Shown: in pieces, positions 1 through 7,817 of the stretch
Layout of the letters: every line of letters starts with the position of its first letter
How positions within the stretch are numbered: position 1 is the first letter of the stretch
Source of the DNA: an uncultured Alphaproteobacteria bacterium
GTDB taxonomy: Bacteria > Pseudomonadota > Alphaproteobacteria > HIMB59
DNA: 64,000 nucleotides
Assembly (NCBI GenBank): GCA_902574995.1
Contig: CACGPP010000002.1
Span: 62,001 to 126,000 of the forward strand
Direction of reading: 5' to 3'
The notes under the pieces: generated by a model
Database searches by the model: none
Seen by the model: only the letters and a program-made list of their open reading frames with translations
What the model was told of the DNA's origin: nothing
Made by a program: the position numbers and the translations under genes

Positions 1-1151
1 GACACTAAATCTAGAGCTTCCCATGAAAAAGCTCCTGAAGAGTTGTCATGTGTTCTACCAAAATGACCATAAGCTGCTGTTTGTTCGTAAATTGGCTTAT
101 TTAACTGTAATTTCTCTCTGATTCCTCTTGGAGAAAGATTCATGATGTCAGGTATCGCAGACTCAATTTTTGCTTCATCTATTTTATTAGTGCCTTGAGT
201 ATTCACATAAATTGACAATGGTTTGGCGACACCGATTGCATAAGACAACTGGATAGTACACTGATCACATAAACCAGCAGCAACAATATTTTTTGCTAAG
301 TATCGTGAAGCATAAGCAGCAGAGCGATCGACTTTTGTAGGATCTTTTCCTGAGAAAGCCCCTCCACCGTGAGGTGCTGCACCACCATAAGTGTCCACTA
401 TTATCTTTCTCCCAGTCAGACCCGTATCTCCGTCAGGTCCCCCAATTACAAAATTACCTGTTGGATTAACGTAGTATTCTTTATCATCTAAATTTTTTAA
501 TAACTCTTCTGGGATAGACTCTTTTAATGCTGGGTTTACTATTTCTTTAACATCAGCAGGAGACAATCCATCAGCATGTTGTGTTGATATAACAACAGAT
601 GTAACTGCACTTGGTTTACCATCAACGTATTTAAGAGTTACCTGGCTCTTTGAGTCAGGCTCTAATCCTTTTAAGCTGCCATCTTTTCTTCCCTTAGCCA
701 TTATCTCTAAGATTTTATGAGAATAAAAAATTGGTGCCGGCATCAGTTCAGGTGTTTCCGTACAAGCGTATCCAAACATAATTCCTTGGTCACCCGCCCC
801 TTCGTCTTTGTCAGATGATGAGTCTACACCCATTGCAATATCTGCAGATTGTCCGTGAAGTAAATATTGGATATCAGCGGTTTGCCAATGAAAACCATCT
901 TGCTCATAGCCGATGTCTTTTATGCACTCCCTTACTTTTGAAATAATTTCATCTTTGTCTTCTTGGACTGGTCCTCTTACTTCACCAGATAAAACAACTT
1001 TGTTGGTTGTTGTTAATGTTTCACAAGCGACTCTAGCAAATGGGTCTTTGGAGATAAAATGATCGACAACTGCATCAGAAATTCGATCAGAAACTTTATC
1101 TGGGTGTCCCTCAGACACTGACTCAGATGTAAAAATATAATTTTTTCTCAT
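1..1151 (-). CDS. metK: S-adenosylmethionine synthetase (methionine adenosyltransferase), C-terminus cut by window edge
   Basis: Makes S-adenosylmethionine from methionine and ATP in the cytoplasm. The reading frame starts at ATG 1151 and runs open to the left edge, giving 383 codons; the family is about 384-400 residues, so only the last few residues are missing. Visible motifs are the N-terminal [45 protein letters not shown] and YGHFGR near the end. It starts one base after the ahcY stop, so it is the last gene of an adenosine kinase-ahcY-metK operon. Together these close the methyl cycle: SAM synthesis, SAH hydrolysis and adenosine removal. Identification is secure. Confidence 0.97.
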   Translation of the reverse strand, partial: MRKNYIFTSESVSEGHPDKVSDRISDAVVDHFISKDPFARVACETLTTTNKVVLSGEVRGPVQEDKDEIISKVRECIKDIGYEQDGFHWQTADIQYLLHGQSADIAMGVDSSSDKDEGAGDQGIMFGYACTETPELMPAPIFYSHKILEIMAKGRKDGSLKGLEPDSKSQVTLKYVDGKPSAVTSVVISTQHADGLSPADVKEIVNPALKESIPEELLKNLDDKEYYVNPTGNFVIGGPDGDTGLTGRKIIVDTYGGAAPHGGGAFSGKDPTKVDRSAAYASRYLAKNIVAAGLCDQCTIQLSYAIGVAKPLSIYVNTQGTNKIDEAKIESAIPDIMNLSPRGIREKLQLNKPIYEQTAAYGHFGRTHDNSSGAFSWEALDLV

Positions 1152-1152
1152 T

Positions 1153-2433
1153 TCAGTACCTATATGTATCTTTCTTAAATGGGCCTTGTTGCTCAACTCC
1201 TAAATAATCGCTTTGTTCCTTGGACATTTCAGTCAGTTTAGCACCAACTTTTTGTAAATGAAACATTGCAACCATTTCATCTAGTTTTTTAGGAAGGACA
1301 TAGACTTTATTTTCATAGTTTTTGTAATTCTCCCAAATTTCGATTTGAGCTAAAACCTGATTTGAGAATGATGCACTCATCACAAAACTAGGATGACCAG
1401 TGGCATTACCTAGGTTCACCAACCTTCCCTTTGAAAGAATTATTAGCTTCTTACCATCCGGAAATGTTACTTGGTCAACTTGAGGTTTTATCTCTTCCCA
1501 TTTATAGTTTTGCAAATCATCTATTTGAATTTCATTATCAAAGTGTCCGATATTACAGACAATTGCTCGGTCTTTCATTTCTCTCATATGCTCTTGGGTA
1601 ATGATATCTTTGTTGCCTGTTGCAGTTACAAATATATCAGCATACTTACATGCATCATCCATAGTGACAACCTCATAGCCTTCCATTGCTGCTTGAAGTG
1701 CACAAATAGGATCAACTTCTGTTACTTGAACTCTAGCCCCGGCCCCTCTTAATGAAGCTGCGCTACCTTTTCCAACATCTCCAAACCCAGCAACAACAGC
1801 AACTTTACCAGCCATCATTACGTCAGTTCCTCTTCGAATTCCGTCTACTAAACTCTCCTTACAACCGTATAAATTATCAAATTTACTTTTTGTAACCGAG
1901 TCATTCACATTTATAGCAGGAACTTGAAGAGTTCCTTTGGATGCCATTTGCTCTAAACGAAGAACGCCTGTGGTAGTTTCTTCAGATAGTCCTCTAACAT
2001 TTTTTAATAGCTCAGGGTACTTCTCGTGCATTCGAAGTGTTAAGTCTCCGCCATCGTCTAGGATCATATTAGGCTCCCACCCATCTGCCTCAATTGTTTG
2101 ATCAATACACCACCAAAATTCCTCTTCATTCATACCCTTCCAGGCAAAAACAGGTGTACCGCTTTGGGCAATCGCAGCAGCTGCATGATCTTGAGTAGAG
2201 TAAATGTTACAAGAACTCCATCGACATTTGGCGCCAAGTGCTACAAGTGTTTCAATTAAAACAGCAGTTTGGATGGTCATGTGAAGGCAGCCCATAATAT
2301 TAGCTCCAGCCAACGGTTTTGACTCTCCATATTGTTCACGAATAGCCATCAATCCTGGCATTTCAGTTTCTGCTATTTCAATTTCTTGTCTCCCGAATTC
2401 ATGTTGCGAAATATCTTTTACTTTGTAATCCAC
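1153..2433 (-). CDS. ahcY: Adenosylhomocysteinase (SAH hydrolase)
   Basis: Hydrolyses S-adenosylhomocysteine, the product inhibitor of methyltransferases, to homocysteine and adenosine using bound NAD. The 426-residue length is usual. The NAD-binding segment reads [20 protein letters not shown], followed by GNKDII and GHFDNEI. The C-terminus ends KKDTYRY, a typical tail whose Lys and Tyr contact NAD of the neighbouring subunit. The start is GTG at 2433, chosen because a strong AGGAGG lies five bases upstream (about 2439-2444 on the plus strand as cctcct). It sits between adenosine kinase and metK, which remove its product adenosine and remake SAM. Confidence 0.97.
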   Translation of the reverse strand: MDYKVKDISQHEFGRQEIEIAETEMPGLMAIREQYGESKPLAGANIMGCLHMTIQTAVLIETLVALGAKCRWSSCNIYSTQDHAAAAIAQSGTPVFAWKGMNEEEFWWCIDQTIEADGWEPNMILDDGGDLTLRMHEKYPELLKNVRGLSEETTTGVLRLEQMASKGTLQVPAINVNDSVTKSKFDNLYGCKESLVDGIRRGTDVMMAGKVAVVAGFGDVGKGSAASLRGAGARVQVTEVDPICALQAAMEGYEVVTMDDACKYADIFVTATGNKDIITQEHMREMKDRAIVCNIGHFDNEIQIDDLQNYKWEEIKPQVDQVTFPDGKKLIILSKGRLVNLGNATGHPSFVMSASFSNQVLAQIEIWENYKNYENKVYVLPKKLDEMVAMFHLQKVGAKLTEMSKEQSDYLGVEQQGPFKKDTYRY

Positions 2434-2488
2434 TTAACCCTCCTTTTAGATAGACTATTTAAAATAAAATATGATTTATTCTTCATTA

Positions 2489-3442
2489 TCAAGCTCTTTT
2501 TATCCTTGGTCCCAGCTGCTGAATAACTTCTTCAGCCTTTCTATTACCATTTTTAAGAGCTTCATCGACAGGTTTTCCAGATAAGTAAAAATCTAAAAAT
2601 CCTGCAGCAAAATTATCTCCTGCACCTGTTGTGTCCAGAACATTTTCTATTTTTTGAGCAGATTGATGTTTTACATCGTCTTCAAAAAAATAATATGCAC
2701 CCTCAGCACTAGAGGTCATAACAATTTTTTTTCCAAAATTTTTAAAAAAAGAACTCACATCTGCCATTGAATCAGATTGTGTAAACATCTTTGCTTCATC
2801 AAAATTACAAAAAACTAAATCTACATTATCAGTTATAAAATTTTTTAATTCATCTCTGTGTCGATCAACACAAAAAGGGTCTGACAATGAAAGAGATATT
2901 TCTATATTTTTTGATTTTGCAATATCTGAAAATTTTTTGAGTGTTTTTTTTGTTAGTTCATGATCCCAAAGATATGACTCCATGTACACATGATCAATTG
3001 AATTGAGTATATCCTCATTAACTTCGTCTGGATTTAATTGTGAACCTATTCCGATGTGTGTAGCCATTGTTCTTTCACCATCGGGTGAAACTAAAATATT
3101 GCAGCAGCCAGTTGGAAGATCTGTTTTATTGGAGACACCTTTAAACGAGATATTTTCTTTTTGTAAATCTTGAACAAAAGCATTTCCATACTCATCATCA
3201 TTGACCTTGCCGTAAAAACTTGCCTCATGAGAGCCAAAGTTTAATTCATGGATAGTATTACATACTGACCCACCCGAAGTAATTAATGGATTATCGAAAT
3301 TTGACCTAATTTCCTTAATTTGAGACTCCTCAATCAATGTCATAGAACCTTTAGTTAATTTCAAATTATTGATAACACTATCCTCTACCTGGCATATGAC
3401 ATCAACCAGAGCAGTTCCTACCCCTAGAATTTTTTTCACCAC
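2489..3442 (-). CDS. PfkB-family sugar/nucleoside kinase, probable adenosine kinase
   Basis: A ribokinase-family kinase of about 317 residues. The C-terminal signature DTTGAGDNFAAGFL carries the catalytic Asp and anion hole; GGSVCNT near the N-terminus is the substrate-binding region. Placement directly upstream of ahcY, whose product is adenosine, argues for adenosine as substrate (adenosine to AMP), which would pull the SAH hydrolase equilibrium forward. The frame is open back to 3535, but the extra 31 residues look like no kinase N-terminus, so GTG 3442 (or the adjacent GTG 3439) is preferred, giving the usual VKKILGVGTALVDVI start. No good Shine-Dalgarno precedes it. Another PfkB substrate cannot be excluded. 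Confidence 0.85.
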   Translation of the reverse strand: MVKKILGVGTALVDVICQVEDSVINNLKLTKGSMTLIEESQIKEIRSNFDNPLITSGGSVCNTIHELNFGSHEASFYGKVNDDEYGNAFVQDLQKENISFKGVSNKTDLPTGCCNILVSPDGERTMATHIGIGSQLNPDEVNEDILNSIDHVYMESYLWDHELTKKTLKKFSDIAKSKNIEISLSLSDPFCVDRHRDELKNFITDNVDLVFCNFDEAKMFTQSDSMADVSSFFKNFGKKIVMTSSAEGAYYFFEDDVKHQSAQKIENVLDTTGAGDNFAAGFLDFYLSGKPVDEALKNGNRKAEEVIQQLGPRIKRA

Positions 3443-3714
3443 ATGAAAGTAAGGGATTTTAAACGGAGGTCTATTAAAAAATCCTGAATTCCATATGAAA
3501 GTTGAACATAAATGTGAATTGTTTTTGATGTGCAAAATGCGAATCAGGTCAGAATCAGGGCTATTAAAAATGGACCTAAATAATATTTTTTAAGAGATAT
3601 TCGTAGTTTTGGAAAATTTGATAAAAACCTGTGAATATTTTCAAATTACTTGTTAATTGAATCTTTAATTTCCAATTGAATTTATTGGCTTTTCAGAATT
3701 TAATACAAAATGAA
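3443..3714. other. Intergenic region between the divergent adenosine kinase and nrd operons
   Basis: About 270 bases without a convincing gene; the open frame to 3535 on the minus strand lacks coding character. The plus-strand 10-mer CTATTAAAAA occurs at 3471-3480 and 3561-3570, exactly 90 bases apart. A short direct repeat GAATCAGG is present at 3541-3559. A weak AGGTC/GACCT inverted repeat spans 3546-3577. The minus-strand leader of adenosine kinase must start in here, but no clear promoter and no known SAM or SAH riboswitch core was recognised. Confidence 0.5.
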
Positions 3715-3744
3715 TTGACTAAGATTGTCTATAGATTGTATAGT
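3715..3744 (+). promoter_or_regulatory. Sigma-70-type promoter of the nrdA-nrdB-grx operon
   Basis: A -35 TTGACT (3715-3720) and a -10 TATAGT (3739-3744) are separated by 18 bases, close to the bacterial consensus. This predicts a start near 3751 and a leader of about 60 bases before the nrdA ATG. The -10 is flanked and partly covered by the two NrdR-like boxes. Confidence 0.7.
3726..3741 (+). promoter_or_regulatory. NrdR box 1
   Basis: The core CTATAGATTGTAT closely matches the NrdR consensus acaCwATATaTwGtgt. It overlaps the -10 element, so binding would block RNA polymerase. NrdR, a zinc and ATP-cone repressor of ribonucleotide reductase genes, is not encoded in this window. Confidence 0.65.
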
Positions 3745-3757
3745 CACTAGGCAATAA

Positions 3758-3773
3758 ACACTACATCTAGTGA
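3758..3773 (+). promoter_or_regulatory. NrdR box 2
   Basis: ACACTACATCTAGTGA matches the NrdR consensus and begins 32 bases after box 1. That is three helical turns, the spacing known for paired NrdR boxes. It lies in the early transcribed leader of nrdA. Confidence 0.75.
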
Positions 3774-3809
3774 TTATTCAAAAAAGTACACTTAAACTTG
3801 GTAGGAAGA

Positions 3810-6548
3810 ATGGAAACAAATAACGCAGAATCACTTGAAAATTCAACAAAAAACACAGTTATAAATAAGCAAAACGAAGAAATAAACCTGCTAAGTCTTA
3901 GTGTTGTAAGGCGTGATGGATCGATAACACCTTTTAAATCTGACAAAATCGCAAATGCTATAAGAAAAGCATTTTTGGCACAAACTGATCTTCGTGATAG
4001 CAAACAAATTGACAAAAATGTTTCAGTATTAACTGAAACAGTCACTGCGGCTTTAACTAGACGTATTGCAAACGGTGATATGATTCATATCGAGGATATC
4101 CAAGACCAAGTGGAATTAGCCCTCATGAGGGGTGAACATCATAAAGTAGCTCGCGCCTATGTACTCTACAGAGAACAAAGAGCTAACCAACGTTATAAGA
4201 CTGCTCAACTGAATGAACAAATTGGTGCCAAAGTATCCACAATGGCTGTTACCAAAAGAGATGGTAACAAAGAGGATATCTCCTTAGAAAAAATTACAAA
4301 TCGTATTTCTATTTTGTCAAATGGTTTAGAGATAGATCCTATTACAATTGCTCAAAAGGCAATTCAAGGTCTTTACGATGGTATCACAACAAATGAAATT
4401 GACACTTACTTAGCAGAAACAGCTGCTGCTCTGACAGTAGAACATCCCGATTACTCATATCTAGCTGGGAGAATTAAAGCTAATGCTCTCCATAAAGAAA
4501 CACCAGGTTTTATTATTGCAACAAAAAATCTTTATGAGGATGGTTTATTGCGCGATGAATATTATGAAAAAGTAAAAGCTAATGCTGAAGAGATTGAAAA
4601 AATTATTGACTACGATCGTGATTATTACTTTGATTATTTTGCATTGACTACTTTGTTCAGAGCTTATCTTTTACAATCAAACAATAAAACAGCAGAAAGA
4701 CCTCAGGATTTATGGATGAGAGTCGCTTTATGTGTGTCCGGAGATAAGTTTGATTTTTATCAGGTTAAGAAAACTTATGACAGCCTATCTCAGGGTTTCT
4801 ACACACACGCAACCCCCACTCTATTTAATAGTGGTTTGAAGATGCAACAATTGTCGTCCTGTTTTCTAATTGGAATGGAAGATGACTCTATCGAAGGAAT
4901 TTTTAATACTGTAAAAGACTGCGCTTTAATTTCAAAAACCGCTGGTGGCATTGGTCTTCATGCTCATAACATTAGAGGTGGCGGTAGCCGTATTAAGTCA
5001 ACTAATGGCAAGTCTAATGGATTGATACCTTTCCTTAAAATTTTTAATGAAACAGCAAGGTCTGTTGATCAGGGTGGAGGTAAAAGAAAGGGTTCTTTTG
5101 CTGTCTATTTGGAGCCATGGCATGCAGATATTGAGGCTTTTTTAGAACTTAGAAAAAATACTGGAGCTGAAGAATTTAGAGCCAGAGACTTATTCTATGC
5201 CTTATGGATCCCTGATTTATTTATGGAAAGAGTTGAAGAAGATGCCGATTGGACTCTAATGAGTGAACACGAATGCCCTGGTTTATCGGATACATATGGC
5301 AAGGAGTTTGTTGATCTTTATACAAAATATGAAAATGAAATGCCTGACTTAAAAAGAATAAAGGCAAGAGCTTTAATGTCTAAAATCATCGAAGCCCAAA
5401 TTGAAACTGGTCAGCCATACATGCTTTACAAAGATGCTGTTAATAATAAGTCTAACCAAAAAAATATTGGTGTCATTAAATCTTCTAATCTCTGTGCAGA
5501 GATAGTGGAGTATTCTGAAAAAGATGAAACTGCTGTTTGTAACCTTGCGTCAATTGCATTACCAAAATTTGTAACTGACGAAAGTAAATTTGATTATCAA
5601 AACTTATATCAAGTTGCAAAACTAGCGACTAAGAATTTAGATCAAGTTATTGATATAAATTTCTATCCTACTAATAAAACTGAAAACTCAAATAGTCGTC
5701 ACCGTCCTATCGGTCTCGGTATACAGGGTTTAGCAGATGTTTATTTTAAAATGAATATTCCTTATGACTCCGTTCAAGCTCAAATAATTAATAAACAAAT
5801 TTTTGAAACAATTTATTTTGGAGCCTTAGAGGCATCAATGGAACTTGCTACCGATAAGGGGCCTTACTCTACTTTTAAAGGCTCCCCTCTATCTGAAGGG
5901 AAATTCCAATTTGATCTTTGGGGTGTGAAACCGTCAAGTATGTGGGACTGGAAGGGATTAATGGAGAAAATCCAAAAGCATGGTGTTCGAAACTCTTTGA
6001 CCACTGCATGTATGCCTACAGCCTCCACTGGTATTATCCTAGGAAATACTGAAACGTTCCAAGTACAAACATCAAACATTTATAAAAGACAAACTCTCTC
6101 AGGTGAATTTTTATTAGTAAATCGTCACCTTGTTAAAGAACTTATGAAGAGAAACTTATGGAGCAAAGAATTACGTGATCAAATTATTTTGGAAAATGGT
6201 TCTGTACAAAATATTGAAGGATTTCCTGAAGACTTAAAAGATGTTTATAAAACTGTTTGGGAAACATCTCAAAAAACAGTTATAGATATGGCAGCTGATA
6301 GAGCGCCATTTATTGACCAAACCCAATCCATGAACTTATGGTTGGCAACACCTACTTTTGGAAAAGTAAACTCCATGCACATGTATGCATGGAAAAAAGG
6401 CTTAAAAACAGGCATGTATTACCTGCGAAGCCGATCAGCCGTAGACGCAGTTAAAGTAACGGTGTCTTCTGAAAAAAAAGCAAAAGAGTCTTATGTCAAA
6501 GAGGCGCAATCTAATGAACCCGAAGATTGTGTAACATGTAGTGCGTAA
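3810..6548 (+). CDS. nrdA: Ribonucleoside-diphosphate reductase class Ia, alpha (large) subunit
   Basis: Reduces ribonucleotides to deoxyribonucleotides together with NrdB. Two ATP-cone-like segments open the protein, VVRRDGSITPFKSDKIANAI and AVTKRDGNKEDISLEKITNR, giving allosteric control by ATP/dATP. Catalytic parts follow: SSCFLIG and AVCNLASI (redox pair), NLCAEI (radical cysteine with Asn and Glu), YYLR (tyrosine relay) and a C-terminal CVTC thiol pair that passes electrons in from glutaredoxin or thioredoxin. ATG 3810 is preferred over the in-frame TTG 3798 because it carries AGGA just upstream. It heads the nrdA-nrdB-grx operon behind paired NrdR boxes. About 912 residues. Confidence 0.97.
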   Translation: METNNAESLENSTKNTVINKQNEEINLLSLSVVRRDGSITPFKSDKIANAIRKAFLAQTDLRDSKQIDKNVSVLTETVTAALTRRIANGDMIHIEDIQDQVELALMRGEHHKVARAYVLYREQRANQRYKTAQLNEQIGAKVSTMAVTKRDGNKEDISLEKITNRISILSNGLEIDPITIAQKAIQGLYDGITTNEIDTYLAETAAALTVEHPDYSYLAGRIKANALHKETPGFIIATKNLYEDGLLRDEYYEKVKANAEEIEKIIDYDRDYYFDYFALTTLFRAYLLQSNNKTAERPQDLWMRVALCVSGDKFDFYQVKKTYDSLSQGFYTHATPTLFNSGLKMQQLSSCFLIGMEDDSIEGIFNTVKDCALISKTAGGIGLHAHNIRGGGSRIKSTNGKSNGLIPFLKIFNETARSVDQGGGKRKGSFAVYLEPWHADIEAFLELRKNTGAEEFRARDLFYALWIPDLFMERVEEDADWTLMSEHECPGLSDTYGKEFVDLYTKYENEMPDLKRIKARALMSKIIEAQIETGQPYMLYKDAVNNKSNQKNIGVIKSSNLCAEIVEYSEKDETAVCNLASIALPKFVTDESKFDYQNLYQVAKLATKNLDQVIDINFYPTNKTENSNSRHRPIGLGIQGLADVYFKMNIPYDSVQAQIINKQIFETIYFGALEASMELATDKGPYSTFKGSPLSEGKFQFDLWGVKPSSMWDWKGLMEKIQKHGVRNSLTTACMPTASTGIILGNTETFQVQTSNIYKRQTLSGEFLLVNRHLVKELMKRNLWSKELRDQIILENGSVQNIEGFPEDLKDVYKTVWETSQKTVIDMAADRAPFIDQTQSMNLWLATPTFGKVNSMHMYAWKKGLKTGMYYLRSRSAVDAVKVTVSSEKKAKESYVKEAQSNEPEDCVTCSA

Positions 6549-6581
6549 GATTTTCAATCAATTTAATTTAAGGAGCAAGTC

Positions 6582-7571
6582 ATGATATCTAAAGGATGCA
6601 AATCAATTTTCCCTATTCAACACCAAGAAATTTTCGATCGTTACAAGCAACACGTTCAAGCATTTTGGACACCTGAGGAGGTGTCTCTTCAAGATGATTT
6701 AAGAGATCTAAAAACACTAGGAGAAGGGGAAATACATTTTATCAAACATGTACTTGCATTTTTTGCAAATTCAGAGGCAATGATAAATGAAAATCTGGCA
6801 TCTAGATTTTATAATGAAATTTTAATTCCTGAGTCTCGATTGTTTATCACCATGCAAATGCTGAACGAGTCAATTCACGCAGAAATGTATGGTTTACAGA
6901 TTGAAGCTTATGTAGAGGACCCATCAGAAAAAGATAAGCTGTTTTCTGCTATTCAAAATGTTCCTTGTATTAATAAAAAAGCACAGTGGGTTTCAAAATG
7001 GCTAAACGGAAATCAAAATTTATTAACACGCTTAATTGCCTTTGGTTTAGTTGAAGGTTTATTTTTTGCTGGGTCCTTTTGTGCCATCTATTACTTTAGA
7101 AAAAGAGGTTTACTTCCAGGCTTAGCCTTATCAAATGACTGGATAGCTAGAGATGAAGGAATGCACTTCAGTTTCTCAGCTTTGATGTTTAAAACATTAA
7201 GTGAAAAGTTTAATAAAGGAACTTTGTCAGATGAAGATATTAAATCGATGGATTTAATCCCTGGTCCTGTTGCGCAGTCTGAGTTCGAAGAAATAGTCAG
7301 AGAAGCAGTGGAGTTTGAAAAAGAATTTGTTACTGACGCACTTCCTGTTGATCTCATTGGTATGAACAAGGAAATGATGTGTATGTATATTGAAGCCGTT
7401 TCAGATCGAATTGCTGATCTTTTTGGATTTGAAAGGGTATTTAATACTGAAAACCCATTTGATTTCATGAGAGCTCTTGATGTTCAAAATGTGACTAATT
7501 TCTTCGAGAAAAGGGTATCTGAATACCAGCGTCCAACAGATCGTTCTTTGTCTTTTGACGAGTCTTTCTAA
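6582..7571 (+). CDS. nrdB: Ribonucleoside-diphosphate reductase class Ia, beta (small, radical-bearing) subunit
   Basis: Carries the diiron-tyrosyl radical used by NrdA. Iron ligands are visible in EGEIHFIKHVLAFFANSEA (acidic ligand region), ESIHAEMYG (Glu, His and the radical Tyr), EGLFFAGSF and RDEGMHF. The 329-residue length is on the short side of the usual range. A clear AAGGAG lies seven bases before the ATG, and the gene is 33 bases after nrdA. The radical tyrosine is retained, so this looks like a normal class Ia beta rather than a tyrosine-less variant. Confidence 0.96.
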   Translation: MISKGCKSIFPIQHQEIFDRYKQHVQAFWTPEEVSLQDDLRDLKTLGEGEIHFIKHVLAFFANSEAMINENLASRFYNEILIPESRLFITMQMLNESIHAEMYGLQIEAYVEDPSEKDKLFSAIQNVPCINKKAQWVSKWLNGNQNLLTRLIAFGLVEGLFFAGSFCAIYYFRKRGLLPGLALSNDWIARDEGMHFSFSALMFKTLSEKFNKGTLSDEDIKSMDLIPGPVAQSEFEEIVREAVEFEKEFVTDALPVDLIGMNKEMMCMYIEAVSDRIADLFGFERVFNTENPFDFMRALDVQNVTNFFEKRVSEYQRPTDRSLSFDESF

Positions 7572-7811
7572 GTGGAAGTCAAAATTTATAGTAAAGACAA
7601 CTGTATTTTCTGCACTAAAGCTAAGGCAGTTTTATCCTCACATAACCCTCAAGTATTAATGCTCGATGAAGATTACAGCCGTGATCAGTTTTTTGAGATA
7701 TTTCCAACTGCCAAAACGTTTCCCCAAATCATAATTAATGGTGAAAAAATTGGTGGCTACCATGAGCTAGAACGTTGGATGGCATTTAATAAACCTGACG
7801 ATGATTTTTAG
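7572..7811 (+). CDS. Glutaredoxin (ribonucleotide reductase electron donor)
   Basis: A 79-residue glutaredoxin with the dithiol motif CIFC at residues 12-15, the cis-proline segment TFPQI and the glutathione-binding GGYHEL. It begins with GTG directly after the nrdB TAA stop, with no bases between, so it is translationally coupled. As the third gene of the nrd operon it most likely re-reduces the NrdA C-terminal thiols, as NrdH or Grx1 does elsewhere. Its CxFC site is between NrdH and classical glutaredoxin types; the GGYxEL motif favours glutathione-dependent recycling. Confidence 0.93.
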   Translation: MEVKIYSKDNCIFCTKAKAVLSSHNPQVLMLDEDYSRDQFFEIFPTAKTFPQIIINGEKIGGYHELERWMAFNKPDDDF

Positions 7812-7817
7812 TTTTAA

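Noticed and set aside
3465..3473. 9-mer GGAGGTCTA shared with the candidate sRNA locus (41435-41443), suggesting sRNA pairing to the adenosine kinase leader
   Set aside because: A single 9-base match is expected by chance in 64 kb, and pairing would need the RNA from the strand that the stem evidence disfavours.
3443..3714. SAM-II, SAM-V or SAH riboswitch ahead of the adenosine kinase-ahcY-metK operon
   Set aside because: None of the conserved cores of these families was recognisable by eye; only short repeats and a weak inverted repeat are present.
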